This document shows, one piece after another, positions 44,524 to 56,395 of a DNA stretch of 64,000 nt. Under the pieces are notes generated by a model. That model ran no database searches and had not been told where the DNA came from. It saw nothing but the letters and a program-made list of their open reading frames with translations. Source of the DNA: Trichosanthes cucumerina (Eukaryota; Streptophyta; Magnoliopsida; Cucurbitales; Cucurbitaceae); NCBI GenBank assembly GCA_036507285.1, contig CM071844.1:12655898-12719897 (forward strand), given 5' to 3'. The position numbers were made by a program, and so were the translations under genes. Position 1 is the stretch's first letter; each line of letters begins with the position of its first letter.

Positions 44524-46540
44524 GGTCCCGTTTGATAACTATTTTATTTTTTATTTTTTGTTTTTAAAAATTAAGCCTAAAAATACTACTTCTACCCGTA
44601 GATTTCTATGTTTTCTTATCTGTTTTGTACCTATGTTTTCAAAAACCAAGTTAAGTTTTGAAAACTAACTAAAAAAAAGTAGTTTTCAAAAACTTGTTTT
44701 TGTTTTTTAAATTTGGCTAGAAACTTAAATGATGAAAGGGATGGATTTCCCGCACGAAAGTGCGACGTGAATCGCAGTTGTTTCGTTGTTATTCTGATTT
44801 CCTTAAAATCAAAAGAATCACATTCTAACTAGGCTAAGCATACATAAAAGAGAAGAAACCATAAATGTTTTCGACACTAACCTCTTGAAGAACCGTTCTT
44901 CGCATTTCCTCCTTCGGTCACGATCTCACGATCCAACGACCTCTCCAATCACGAACGTACCACGAACATAATCAAGGGGACACCTCCACTTGATCTTCTA
45001 GGTTGTTCTCGGGAGGATAAAGAAGAGTGGTGGGACTTCCTTTGGATTTCGAGTTGGAGAGAATTGTAGAGATTTGAGAGAGGAGTTCCAGAGAGAATTT
45101 GCTTTCTCTTTTGGATGGAATTCCAAAAAATGAGAGACAAGCCTATGGAATGTCTCACATTCCACCTATTTATAATGGTATATGGTGGAGTTAAATCTCC
45201 ACCAATTCACCAAAATATTACAACTATATAATATGCAAATCATATTTGCATATCCTATAATATAAGGTATCCCATACCCCTTATTATACAAATCAAATTT
45301 GCATAATTATGGAATTAAAATTGAATCATATTCAATTTAATTTCTCTCAAATCAATTTCTTCACATTAGCCCTAATTAAATAATAAGGTTATACTATAGT
45401 TTATTATGAATCTCATTCACATTGAACTTTATATTATGTCAATCATATCTCATATAAAATGACATAAATACCCTTTTAATGAATTTGAACACTTCAAATC
45501 TACTCTAAACTGTAAACCCTTATTTAGTCCAATTTGAGCCAACCGAGAGACCTAATAGACCTATAGATGATGAGTTCCAATGATACGACATTAACCGATC
45601 AAACTCTTTGACCCAGTTAATCAAAATTCATTAACTACAGTAACACTCCACTAAAGCCTCTAGTTGCACTCTCGTCACTGTAGGACAAGTTGTGTCCATC
45701 GATATAACCAATGCCCATGAGTTGATCCTTCATAGGTTGTTCCTAGTCGCAACTGGGTCAAATTAGCATTTTACCCCTGTATCTACCTTTTGCTCCTTAA
45801 GTCTCACTGTTGCTCTAATGAACAACTTGTTGCATGGTCCAACCATAAACAACATACCTCTAAGGCCAGTGAAAGGGTGGGGTCCCGTTGTCTAAGCCCT
45901 GGAGACAACACTTAAGAGAACAACCCCTCTAGTTTCCCTAACTCGGGAACAAGTGAATTACTTTTTGCGTAGTTAAGTTCCCAGCTCCCCACGTGGTCCT
46001 GTCCCCAATAAGATAAGCATATTGGGTGAGCAACACAAGCCACCTTCACCCGTACTAGTCAAAGGAAAGACCCCCGCAGACAGGAGTTCGTAAACGCTCA
46101 GGGTTAAGGACGAGTGACTAATGGTCATCTACGAATATATTAGTCCTATACTTTTAACGGTGTTACATCAATAGGTCTAATAATTCACGGTTCGGTCTTA
46201 TACAATCTCATTGCACAGGATGCCCCCACTCGTATGTCAACCACATGAATGAGTTGGATCGCCTCGTTTGTATCTAATATAAAGTGGGTCGCATCCACAA
46301 TGTTACCAGGATGAGCTTCTCAACCCTATCCATATACTGTAGACTGTTCGGGTCAATAAATAACTTTTATTTATTAAATCAACTGTATTACAAACTACAC
46401 GAGATTAGGGCATACACCCCAACAAACGATACCTTAAGATTTATGAAAATTGTTGTAGAGAAGATGAAGAGAAATGATGTAAAACTAAGTAAAACTTTCT
46501 AAAACCAAAAACCAAAAACGAAATGGTAATCAAACGAAAT
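44524..46540. mobile_element. Fold-back MITE (family 1) split by a solo LTR
   Basis: The left part 44524-44732 begins GGTCCCGTTTGATAAC after TAA and runs to GAAACTTAAATGA. The right part resumes at 46425 as AACGATACCTTAAGA and ends GGTAATCAAACGAAAT. Together they restore the usual MITE order. The insertion is the solo LTR at 44733-46424. Confidence 0.8.
44733..46424 (-). mobile_element. Solo LTR, TGTTGGGA family, TSD AATGA/AACGA
   Basis: On the minus strand it runs TGTTGGGGTGTATGCC to CATCCCTTTCA, 1692 bp. The flanks AATGA (44728-44732) and AACGA (46425-46429) differ by one base. Blocks such as GGTCATCTACGAAT, GACTAGTACGGGTGA and CCAATGCCCATGAGTTGA are shared with the copies at 4007 and 54245. 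Confidence 0.88.
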
Positions 46541-47263
46541 AGTAGTTTTCAAATACTTTCTTTTATTTTTAAATTTGGCTAAAAATCAAATGTTTTCTTG
46601 GAGAAAAGATGAAAATAGAAAATTGTAGAGAAATGATGAGAAAACAAGCACAATTTTCAAAAACCAAAAGCCAAGAACTAAGGGCTCGTTTGACAACCAT
46701 TTGATTTTTGGTTTTTTATTTTTTAAAATTAAGCTTATAAATACTATTTCCACCTAAGGGTAATATTTTATTATCTACTTGTTACCTATATTTTAAAAAA
46801 TCAAGCCAATTTTTGAAAACTAAAAAAAAATAGTTTTCAAAAACTTATTTTTATTTTTGATTTGGCTAGAAACTTAAATATTTCCTTAAAAAGACGGGAA
46901 CCATTGTAGAGACGATGAAAACTATTGTAGAGAAATTGTGTTGAAATTGTGAGAAAACAAACACAATTTTCAAAAACTAAAAAACTAGTCTCGTTTGATA
47001 ACTATTTGATTTTTTGTTTTTAAAAATTGCCTTATTTTTTTTCATTATTTCTTTAGCACGAGTTTCTTCTTTCTTAAAAAAACATGTGTGAACTCTTAAT
47101 CAAAATCCTAAAAGTAGTTTTCAAAATTTGAGGGGTGAAAATAGTATTTATAGGCTTAATTTTAAAAAATATAAAGTCACACAGTTACCAAACAAAACCT
47201 AAATGGTTACTAAACGAAACCTAAATGACTATCAAACAGGAATTAAACGGTTATCAAACGGAC
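46541..47263. mobile_element. Cluster of family 1 MITE copies
   Basis: Two or three overlapping or nested members. One starts at 46682 (GGGCTCGTTTGACAACC after TAA). Another begins near 46989 (TCTCGTTTGATAACT). Right ends ATCAAACAGGAATT and TTATCAAACGGAC lie at 47231-47263. Individual borders are not all resolvable. Confidence 0.6.
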
Positions 47264-47859
47264 ATAGACATTTTAATTTAATATGAGAAAACAGAAATAG
47301 ATTCATCATATTTAATGAAAATCTCTCATAAAATTGAAGGATCGAAATAAAAATTTTGAATTTGTTAGTGAAAGAAATTTTGGATTTAAAGGGCAAACAA
47401 CGGATAAGATTCAGCTTAATAATAAATTTATGTAAAAACACAATCTTGGTAGTTGGTTCTTGAAATCTATTTTCGTTCTTGTCTCACAAGTTTTAATAAG
47501 TTCAAACTCTTACTATTAATCTCTTTTAACGAAAAGTAGTATAGCTCTTTTTTATCATGATCTTGAACGCTCCAAATTTTCCAATAATTTTATTTTCTGT
47601 CTTAACTTTTTTCGTTTTTATTTTAATTTAGGGCAAAATACTTTTTTCCCCTCAGTTTTGTGTTTGATTCCTTTTCATTCCCCCAATTTTTATAGTCAAC
47701 AATTTAGTCTATGAATTTTACATTTAGTTGCACTGTTGGTCCTTCCATCATTCATTCACTACATATCATATGATGTATCGACTAAAAACAAATGTATTAA
47801 CAAAATGTCATGACAAAAAACGATTAATAAAAGTTAAAAACTAAAATAAGGTAGATTAG

Positions 47860-48030
47860 TAGTATAACACTGATATACTTTATATTATATATATCTCATT
47901 TCATTTTGATATGCTTAATTAAAATATATCAATAGTATATCACTAATATACTTTATATTATAGATATCTCATTTCATTTTGATATGTTTAAATAAAATAT
48001 ATCAGTAGTATATCACTAATATACATCATA
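47860..48030. repeat. 73-bp tandem repeat, about 2.3 units
   Basis: TAGTATA(A/T)CACT(G/A)ATATACT recurs at 47860, 47933 and 48006, an exact 73-bp period, with ATCTCATTTCATTTTGATATG in each full unit. Very AT-rich. Confidence 0.8.
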
Positions 48031-48635
48031 TATGGTGATGCTTTAATATACATCACTAATATACAATTGTCGATTTTTTTAAAGAAAAAAAGTTCTATCA
48101 ATCAAAGTTCATATACGTTTATAAATAGAGGAAAGAATAACGGGATGCTTTAACATCATATATGGTGTGGGAACAGCTTTGTGGTGATGGAATGAGATTA
48201 TTACAACATGGGGGCAAATAATCAAGCATTCCGACCCTACCTGTTCGTTGGGGGATTGCTTCTTTACATTGATTTCTCAACTAGAATTGCTTATCTACCC
48301 TTGTAAATACTATATTAATTATTTTCTATGACATTGCAATGTCAATTTTTGTTATGATGATGTATGCATATACCTTGGAGCAAGAGATTCAAAGTTTGAA
48401 TCTCATCCGTTCATGTTGTTGAACTAAAAAGAATCTTATTATGATAATACCATCTTGAATAGGGTGGAAAAGCTATCAAATTATAGGTTTTTACCGGTTT
48501 GGATAACTATTTTATTTTTTATTTTCTGATCTGGAACATTAAGCTTAGAAAATCTATATACACTACTCCTACCATACCATATCGATACTTTTTTATAATA
48601 TAACAGTAAAAAAACAAAATTAAATAAAAACATAC

Positions 48636-48863
48636 GGAGTGTTTGGAGCACCGTATTGAGTTTAAATGATTTTGGAGTCCAAATCCAAAACGTTGTTTGA
48701 TCTGCGCAATGTTCAAAACCTAATGAGTAATTTGAAACACAACTCCAAACACTACACTTTAAATACTGTTTTCTAATTCTCAATGTTTCGAACCCTCAGA
48801 TCAAACCCCCTATAATTTCAATTATAAGAACTCTGAATCTGAAACGATGTTCCAAACGCTCCT
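48636..48863. mobile_element. MITE with GGAGYGTTTGGARCA inverted ends
   Basis: The left end is GGAGTGTTTGGAGCACCGT and the right end ACGATGTTCCAAACGCTCC, good inverted repeats, with TAC left and TAA right. 228 bp, a different family from the others here. The interior contains a second inverted pair (GGAGTCCAAATCC and similar). Confidence 0.65.
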
Positions 48864-49399
48864 AAATATCTTCTAAAGCTATACGCCTTAGCCAAATTGG
48901 GAAGTTAGACTCCCACCAAGACTCATCCCTACATGTTAAGGATTTCTTTGCCACATCTGCTAAAGTATAATGCAATCTCTCGACATGTTGAAAAGGATTT
49001 CAAAGAAACCGTTTTGAGCAAGGTCCATACCTATTCTTTTTAATGATTTAGTTCCTAGACTTTAATGTATAATAATATAATCTAGTCCATATTATTTAAG
49101 GTTTGAAGTAATTTAATCTCTACCCATGCAAAAGTACTTTTCAACCTATAGTATATGATTCTTTTCATATATATATATATATATGCTTTTGGTGTTCAAA
49201 CCTCTCAAGTACTTTTCATAAAAGAAAGACGCAAAGGGCATGCAAAAAGGAGAAAAGTAACGTCGACCAAATTATTAAAAACATTTTCAATCTTCGCCTT
49301 TAATTTATTACCTTCTATCCTCTTTTAATTAGAAAAAATATTTAGGAGGCTCTAAACTTTTAATTTTATGGGTAATAAATTCACAAACATTCTACAAGG

Positions 49400-49837
49400 A
49401 ATCGGACCTCGTTTGTTGAAAACCGAAATGAAAAGGCGTGAACCGGCTGAATCAAGAAGGATGGGTCTCTCGGATCCAAGCTTGGCTTCAATGAGACGAT
49501 TGGCGACGCTCGAGCAGAGGTTTCTTCGACGGTTGAAAAACGAGCGCGCGGACGATGCGGTGAGAGAGAGAGAGACGCGCGGTGAGGAAGAGAGAGAGAG
49601 AAATTTGCACTGAGAGGGGAGAGAGGGCGACCTGCGAATGAGAAAGAAAAAAAAAAAGAATGAGTGAGAGAGAGGAAGACGGAAGAAGAAGAAGAAGAGG
49701 GTGAAAGCGGCCTTGCCGGCTGAAACGGCCAGCGACCGCTTCGTTGAGGCGTGCGACGCGGGAGAGGGACGGCGAAAACCCTCCCGATTCTTCCGTTTTA
49801 CTTTTTTTTTTTAAGAAATAAAGGACCGACTGTAACA
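49400..49837 (-). repeat. LTR fragment of the element A family (first ~440 bp)
   Basis: On the minus strand it starts TGTTACAGTCGGTCCTTTAT, like element A's TGTAACAGTCAGTCTTT. An A-run follows, then a GC-rich leader with a CT-rich tract (GA-rich on +), as at 3230-3500. Similarity fades near 49400. Long Arg-rich or Ser-rich ORFs across it are composition artefacts. Confidence 0.6.
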
Positions 49838-50464
49838 ACGTTTAATAACCATTTTATTTTTTGTTTTGGTTTTTAAAAATTAAGCTTGTTTTCTTTCAAT
49901 TTCTCTACAATGGAGTTCATTTCCCTTAAAAAAAGCCTTTGAATTCTTTTCATCTCCCTTTAGGAAGCCTTTGAATTCTTATTCAAATTCTAAAAACAAA
50001 ATCAAGTTTTTAAAAACTATGATCTCATTTGATAACCATTTGGTTTTTTGGTTTTGTGTTTTTGAATATAAAGCCTAAAATTACTACTTCTACTAATGAT
50101 TTTTCTATATTTTCTTATATATTTTGTATCCATGTTTTTAAAAACAAGCTAAGTTTTAAAAACTAAAAATTTAATTTTTAAAAACTTGTTTTTGTTTTTT
50201 AAATTTAGCTAGAAAACTTAAATAATACCTCAAGAAAGATGGAAATCATTGTAGAGAAGATCAACATAAATTATGGAAAACAAAGCATGCTTTTCAAAAA
50301 TCAAAAGGGGCCTACATTTTTTGATTTTCAAATCATGGCTTAGTTTTTGAAAACATAAGTAAAAAGAAGATAATAAAACAAGTAAACTCATATGTGAGAG
50401 TAGTATTTATAGGTTTAATTTTCAAAAATCGAAAACTAAAAACCAAAAATATATCAAAAGAGCC
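49838..50464. mobile_element. Fold-back MITE (family 1) nest
   Basis: The outer left end is GTTTAATAACCATTTT near 49840 and the outer right end is ATATCAAAAGAGCC at 50464. An inner copy runs from about 50021 (GATCTCATTTGATAACC) to about 50312 (CAAAAGGGGCC). The right edge abuts TAAACTCTTT of an old LTR. Confidence 0.65.
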
Positions 50465-53317
50465 TAAACTCTTTAATTAATTAGTTTTCATTCATGAACT
50501 ATAGATCACTTCACTCTAGACCTAGAGTTGTACTCTTATGCACTATAGGACAACTTGCATCCATGGATATATAATCACTATAAGCAAGTTGATCCTTCAC
50601 GAGTTGTTTGTAATTACAATTGGGCCGAAAGTCCATTTTACCCCTTTAATTACATCTTGTACCTTAAGTATCACTAACCTTTAATGAACAATTTATTTAT
50701 GATTCAACCATAAACAAGTCCATCTTGGGCCAATGAGAGGGTGAGACTCCATTGTTCAAGTTTCGAAATCATAATTTAAGGAAACTACCCATCTATTTAT
50801 CCTATATTAGGAAGGAGTGAATTCCATCTTGTGAGATTATGTTCCCAGCTCCCTATTTGGTCAAGTCTCCAAATGGTAGACTTATTGATTCAAGTACAAA
50901 AATAACTCTCACTTAAGCAAATCAAAGGACAAGCCCTCAGAAGCAGAAGTTCATAACTCACTCAGGATTAAGATCGAGTTGCATATGATCAGCTGATGAA
51001 ATACTAATCTGATGGAAATCTGATCTCCTTGAGCAGCGGAAACGTGATTGGGATCGTTAATGTGTTTGATTGTTTTGCTTAAAACAAAAAACAGTACATT
51101 GATAAATACATACAAGCATGAAATTCTAATCCTATTAGACATGGATAATAGTACATGCAAACATGATTAAAGTTTAACAATTAAACTAATAAGGAAGGTG
51201 AATAAATTACCTTTGTAGTTTCTAAGTCTCCAGTACAACAACTCTTTGCTCCAGTGTACAACAACACATCAACACCCAAGAAACTTCTCTGGTTTTCTCT
51301 GTGTAACAACACAACCACCAGAGATCACCTCCTATATCTCTGAATGCTTAGATCCTCCTTGGTGGGAAGGATTCCAATTTTTGGAAGAGTTTTGGGAATG
51401 AGAGTGAGAGAGAGAGCAATTGAGCAACCCCCTTCTCCCTGTTAAACTGTCGATAGGGAGAAGGGGAGGGGTAGTGGAGAACATGTCTGGATGACACGTT
51501 CCCTCATTTATTATTAAAATAATAATAATAGTAATAATAATAATATAATTAAATCAAAATTTAATTATTCATTTAAATCATATTTAAATAATACAAATTA
51601 AATATCATATATTTAATTTGGATTAAATCTCATTTAATCACATTACCCCTTTAACCTATAGTTTTAATGTACAACTAGTGCACATTAAATTTTATCCTAT
51701 AGTTTGCAAATGTGAATCACATTCACATTTAATATAATATTTGAACTCTTTCAAATATTCAATTCTCTCATATAATTTAATATGAATCATATTCACATTA
51801 AATTTATATTTTATAGTTCCAAAACTATATATTATATCGTATCTAAATAATTAAATATATTCCCTAATGAATTTGAACATTTCAAATTCAAATGATCTAA
51901 GAACCCTTCACGAGCTGTAAGGTGGACCTAATGGACCTACATATCGGCTCTCCAACGATACGAGATTGTTCTTGTTAATCTCATTAACCTCCCAATCAAC
52001 ATTCGTTAATCATGAACACTCCACTAAAGTCCCAACACTCTTCTCACTAATATTTCTCACGTCCCCATGGATATTGACCAATAACAAAGTCAATCCTTCA
52101 CGAATGTTCGTAACAACAATTTAGGTCAAATTACCGCTTTACCCCCTAGGTTACATCTTGTGCCTTAAGTACCATGCTCCTCTAATGAACAATTTGTTTG
52201 TGGTCCTACCAACAAACAGAGTCCCTCTCGGGCCAATGAGAGGGTCGGGCCTTTGTTTAAGTCCCGAGACACCACTTAAAGGAACATTCCTCTACTTACC
52301 CTAGTAGGCGAGAAGGAGTGAATTCCATCTTGCTAAGTTAAGTTCCCAAATGCTCACTCGGTCTTGTCCCCAAGAAGGTAGGCATATTGAGTCGGCGAAG
52401 TGGCCACTCTCCCAATACTAGTCAAAGGATAATCCTCTCGCGAATGGAGTTCGTAACTCTGCTTTCGAGATTGAGATCAAGTTGCCTAGGTCATCCTAGT
52501 GAAATAGAAACGTAACTAGTCAACGAGAGTTACAACTAGAGATTACTATTTCGTGGTCCTGGGTTATGTAATCTCATTACATAGGATATCCCCACTCACA
52601 TGTCATCTACACGAACACGTTAGGATCACAGTGTTTGTATCAAATACAAAGTGGGCCACATCCATAGTTTTACCAGGGTAAGGTACCCAAACTTTATCCC
52701 CTAACTATAGACCCTTTAGGTTGTATCTCGAACCGAGATCCCTTTTATGTACATTACAATCAGTTAGAGATTCATTTAACAGCCTTGAATGTTTAGTTTA
52801 TTGGACTTAAGGTTTAAATAAAGGCAAACTCAGTAAGATATAACAATAACACTTTTTATTGAAATAATAACATTTTATTACAATAATTAGAACATAATTA
52901 CAAACTACGAGTTTTAGGGCACAAATCCCAACATAATCATCTCAATTAATAGATTTATAAAAGGAGATTAAATATTTTGTTGTTCAGTCTTATACAAACT
53001 CATTGTATAAGATACTCTCACTCACATGTTTCCACATGATGAACGATTTGAGTCAAATCGTTTGTAGCTATTACAAAGTGAGTTGTATCAATAGTGTTAT
53101 TAAGATAAAGCACCCAACTTTATCCATATACTTTGCCCCTTTAGGTTATTCTTAAACATGATCATCACGTTGTTGACCACATATTGTTAAAGATTACACT
53201 AATAATATTGAATTTTTCATTAATGGATAATATTATATTGCAAATAAAGTAATAAAAAATATTATTAATTATTAAATAAATCATTAATTACGAGGCTTTA
53301 TGACATAAATCCTAACA
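50465..53317 (-). repeat. Old, partial LTR of the TGTTGGGA family, split by a younger copy
   Basis: The right end ATAAATCCTAACA (minus strand TGTTAGGATT) is the LTR start. 50465-51004 matches the minus complement of 59580-59690 and beyond (TAAACTCTTTAATTAAT, then AGACCTAGAGTTG). The copy is interrupted at 51010-52933 by another family member, and its far end was lost at the MITE nest. It is more diverged than the other copies. Confidence 0.75.
51010..52933 (-). mobile_element. Solo LTR, TGTTGGGA family, TSD TAATC (nested)
   Basis: On the minus strand it runs TGTTGGGATTTGTGCCC to GATTTCCATCA, 1924 bp. The identical pentamer TAATC flanks it (51005-51009 and 52934-52938). It sits inside an older relative (50465-53317). 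An (AAT)n tract lies at about 51523-51545. Confidence 0.9.
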
Positions 53318-53320
53318 ACT

Positions 53321-53690
53321 TTGGCTTCTGAGTTTTTGATTTCTAACTTAGGTCGGTTGAAATATTTTCTTGGTTTAGAGATTGACTATCTCCTTGAGGG
53401 GATATTTGTTAATCATGCCAAGTATTTGCGTGATTTGCTCATTGTTTCAGGGATGACTGCAACCAAATCCTTTTTAACACCGATGTCTACTATTGTTGAT
53501 CTTCATATTTTGTCTCTTTTTTTTTCACTGATGTCACTTTTTACAAACAACTTGTGGAGTCTAATTTGTATCTAACCTTTACACACCCTGACATTGTTTT
53601 CACAGTCAATTGCGTTAGCCAATTATGCGGATACCATCAGTTATTCACTATTCTACAGTCGTTAAATATATCTTTGATAATTTTCATTTA
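53321..53690 (+). pseudogene. Ty1/copia reverse transcriptase fragment
   Basis: The frame from 53321 reads NLGRLKYFLGLEIDYLLEGI, then YLRDLLIVSGM and TPMST. This is the RT C-terminal region of copia polyproteins (DLG-LKYFLG-E, then K-Y--DLL, TPM). After a break near 53570, YLTFTHPDIVFTVNCV continues in another frame (cf. YLT-TRPDI-FAVN). It lacks the catalytic YVDD region, integrase and RNase H. Confidence 0.8.
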
Positions 53691-54239
53691 TGAGGTTTAA
53701 TCCTTAAACTAGGTTATTTTTGTCATTTTTATATGTTTATTGATTACCGAGCAAACTAAAAATAACATTAATGAGTAAAATTCTTGAAAGCTTGCTATGA
53801 ATGGTGGGAAGTGGTAAGTAATTGAGAAAAGAATGAATTTGAAATAAGTTTTTTTTTTTTTTTTTTTGTAGATTTGGAGCAAATAGGAAAAATGCAAGCG
53901 AAAACGCAGTTGACATTTTTACTTGCAGAGTGAAAGAACAACAAGCCAAAATGTTGGAAAAATGTTAACATTTCAGGATTTTCGAGAAAACGCTACAAAT
54001 TTCGGGAATCACAAGATTTGACCAAATTTTGCTCATTTTTGGAAAGTTTAAAACCTAAAATCATGCCTAAATGATTTTACATGGATTGAGGATGGATTTA
54101 GAAGCAAACCCTAGCTTATACCATGATAACACACAAAATGAGCTATCCTTAGGCTTATACTTTACTAGTTTTTATGATAATTTCAGAGTTTTTACGTGTT
54201 TAAATCATCTAATTTCAGGTTAAGAGATTTAACAGTGTC
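53691..54239. other. AT-rich intergenic DNA
   Basis: A long poly-T (about 53848-53868) and otherwise featureless sequence. Possibly further decayed retroelement. Confidence 0.4.
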
Positions 54240-54244
54240 ATTTG

Positions 54245-56033
54245 TGAAGGGAATGAAAATCCCCGCGCAGTGGAAGACGATCGAATCGTCAAGGTATCAT
54301 TACGCTACTTGAAATTTGTCAAAATGATCTAACACTTAGATCTAAGTTAAACATACATAAATAAGGAAGAAAAACAACAATAAGAATATACTTACTTGTT
54401 GTAGACAAAACTTCAAAGTTTCTTCCTTGATCACGAACACTTCGTGCTTCTCAATCTCAACGAACACTTCCCTCGAACAAAACCCGAACACCACCAATGG
54501 CCTTCTCGATTGTTCTTCCTTTGGAAGAAGGAAAGTTGTGGGACTTTTTGGTTTTGGAGAGGAGGAGAATTTGAGAGAAAATGTTGAGAGAGTTCTCTTC
54601 TTTTTGGTGAAATTCAAAAAATGAGAGTGTAAGTGTGATTTCCTTCTTGCAAGAAGGGATTAAATAGTGCAATTAAAATCTCACATTATTACCATTTTAC
54701 CACAACCATAGGTTATGCAAATCATATTTGTATAACCATATAATATGAGATATCTCATATCTCATATTGCAAATCACATTTGCAATAATTGTGGATTAAT
54801 TAAATTGAATCACATCCAATTTAATTTCTCTCATTTAATTTCTCCAATTAGCCATAATTCAACAATTAGGCTAACCTATAGTTTATTATGAATCTCATTC
54901 ACATTAAACTATATATTATATCATTCATATCTCATAAATGACATAAATGACTCTAAGTGAAATTGAACACTTCAACTTCATACCAAAACTCTAACCCTTC
55001 TTTTAATCCAGATTGAGCCAACCGAGGGACCTAATGGACCTACAGTGACGGGCTCCAATGATTCGAGATTAACCTATCAAACTCTTTGACCCGACCAATC
55101 AACATTCATTAGCTACGGTAACACTCCACTATACCCCGTAGTTGCACTCCCGTCAGTGCAGAATATTACATGTCCACTGATATAACCAATGCCCATGAGT
55201 TGACCCTTCACAGGTTGTTCGTAGACACGGCTGGGTCAAATTTCTGTTTTACCCCTATGTTTACCTCTTGTTCCTTAAGTCCCCACTGCTCCTCTAATGA
55301 ACAACATATTGTGATGGTCCAACCATACACAACACCCTTCTCGGGCCAGTGAGAAGGTGGGCGCCCGTTGTCCAAGCTCTAGAGACAACACTTAAGGGAA
55401 CAATCCCTCTAGTTTCCCTAAAGGCAGGAACGAGTGAATTCCATCTCGGTAGTTAGGTTCCCAACTCCTGCTTTTGTCCTCGTCCCCGAGAAGATAGGCA
55501 TATTGGGCGAGTAATCGTGACCACCACTCACCGTACTAGTCAAAAGAACGGACCCCGCAGATGTAAGTCCGTAACACGCTCGTGATTCGTGTCGAGTCAC
55601 TAATGGTCATCTACGAATTTATTAGTCCTTCACACAACGGTGTTATATCGTGTGGGTCTAATAATTCACGGTCCGGCCTTGTACAATCTCATTACACAGA
55701 TGCCCCACTCGCATGTCAACCACATGAACGAGTTAGATCACCTCATTTGTATCTAATACAAATGGGTCGCATCCACAAGTGTATCCGAGGATTAGATCTC
55801 CAACTCTATCCATATCTCAGAGACCGTTCGGGTCATTAACTCGAACATGATCCTCCTTGTGTGTCCACTACACATCGTTCAAGTTCTAGTACTCTCATAA
55901 ATTCAATGACCCTGGAGCTTAGTTTATTGGAAAAGTTTGTAAATATTGCGAGACACAAAAGAATGGAATAAATAACTCTTATTAATTTCAAACAGTGATT
56001 TACAAACACGAGATTGGGACAGAAATCCCAACA
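54245..56033 (-). mobile_element. Solo LTR, TGTTGGGA family, TSD ATTTG/ATTTA
   Basis: On the minus strand it runs TGTTGGGATTTCTGTCCC to CATTCCCTTCA, 1789 bp. The flanks ATTTG (54240-54244) and ATTTA (56034-56038) differ by one base. Closest in layout to the copy at 4007-5851. Confidence 0.85.
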
Positions 56034-56142
56034 ATTTAAAGATATTTTGGAGTACTCGGGTTCAATTCAAAGCTTTTAGAGCTAAAAATGACACCAAGTG
56101 AAATGAGAATGACCAAATCAAGCATGTTGACCCGAGGTGATA

Positions 56143-56395
56143 GCGTTGCAACGCTATTAAGGCCGACGCAACGCTGATGTGGCGGATATTTGGTATATAG
56201 AAGTTTTGGTGACGACATTGCAACACTGCTTTGCAATGTCGCAACGCCAAATCGATAAGAAGACGTACGTTAGGGTATCGACGTTGCAACGCTGCCCTCA
56301 GCGTTGTAACACCGCAGACTACTTCCTTAAATGTTTTTTTGCCTAGAGCACGACGTTGCAACGCCTCCCATGGAGTTGCAACGCCGTGTCAATTT
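56143..56395. repeat. Array of GCGTTGCAACGC-like palindromes, about 70-bp spacing
   Basis: GCGTTGCAACGC or close variants occur at about 56143, 56215, 56281 and 56353. Each is accompanied 20-25 bp later by a second GCAACGC, GTTGTAAC or GTTGCAACGCC. The four modules lie 66-72 bp apart in otherwise AT-rich DNA. The 12-mer is a perfect palindrome. Function unknown. Confidence 0.7.

Noticed and set aside
55170..55839. Several 60-85-codon frames on both strands
   Set aside because: They lie in the TGTTGGGA-family solo LTR, and sibling LTRs do not keep the frames consistently.
51010..56033. The LTRs 51010-52933 and 54245-56033 as the two ends of one full-length element
   Set aside because: Each has its own 5-bp flank pair, only 1.3 kb lies between, and the copia RT fragment there is on the opposite strand.
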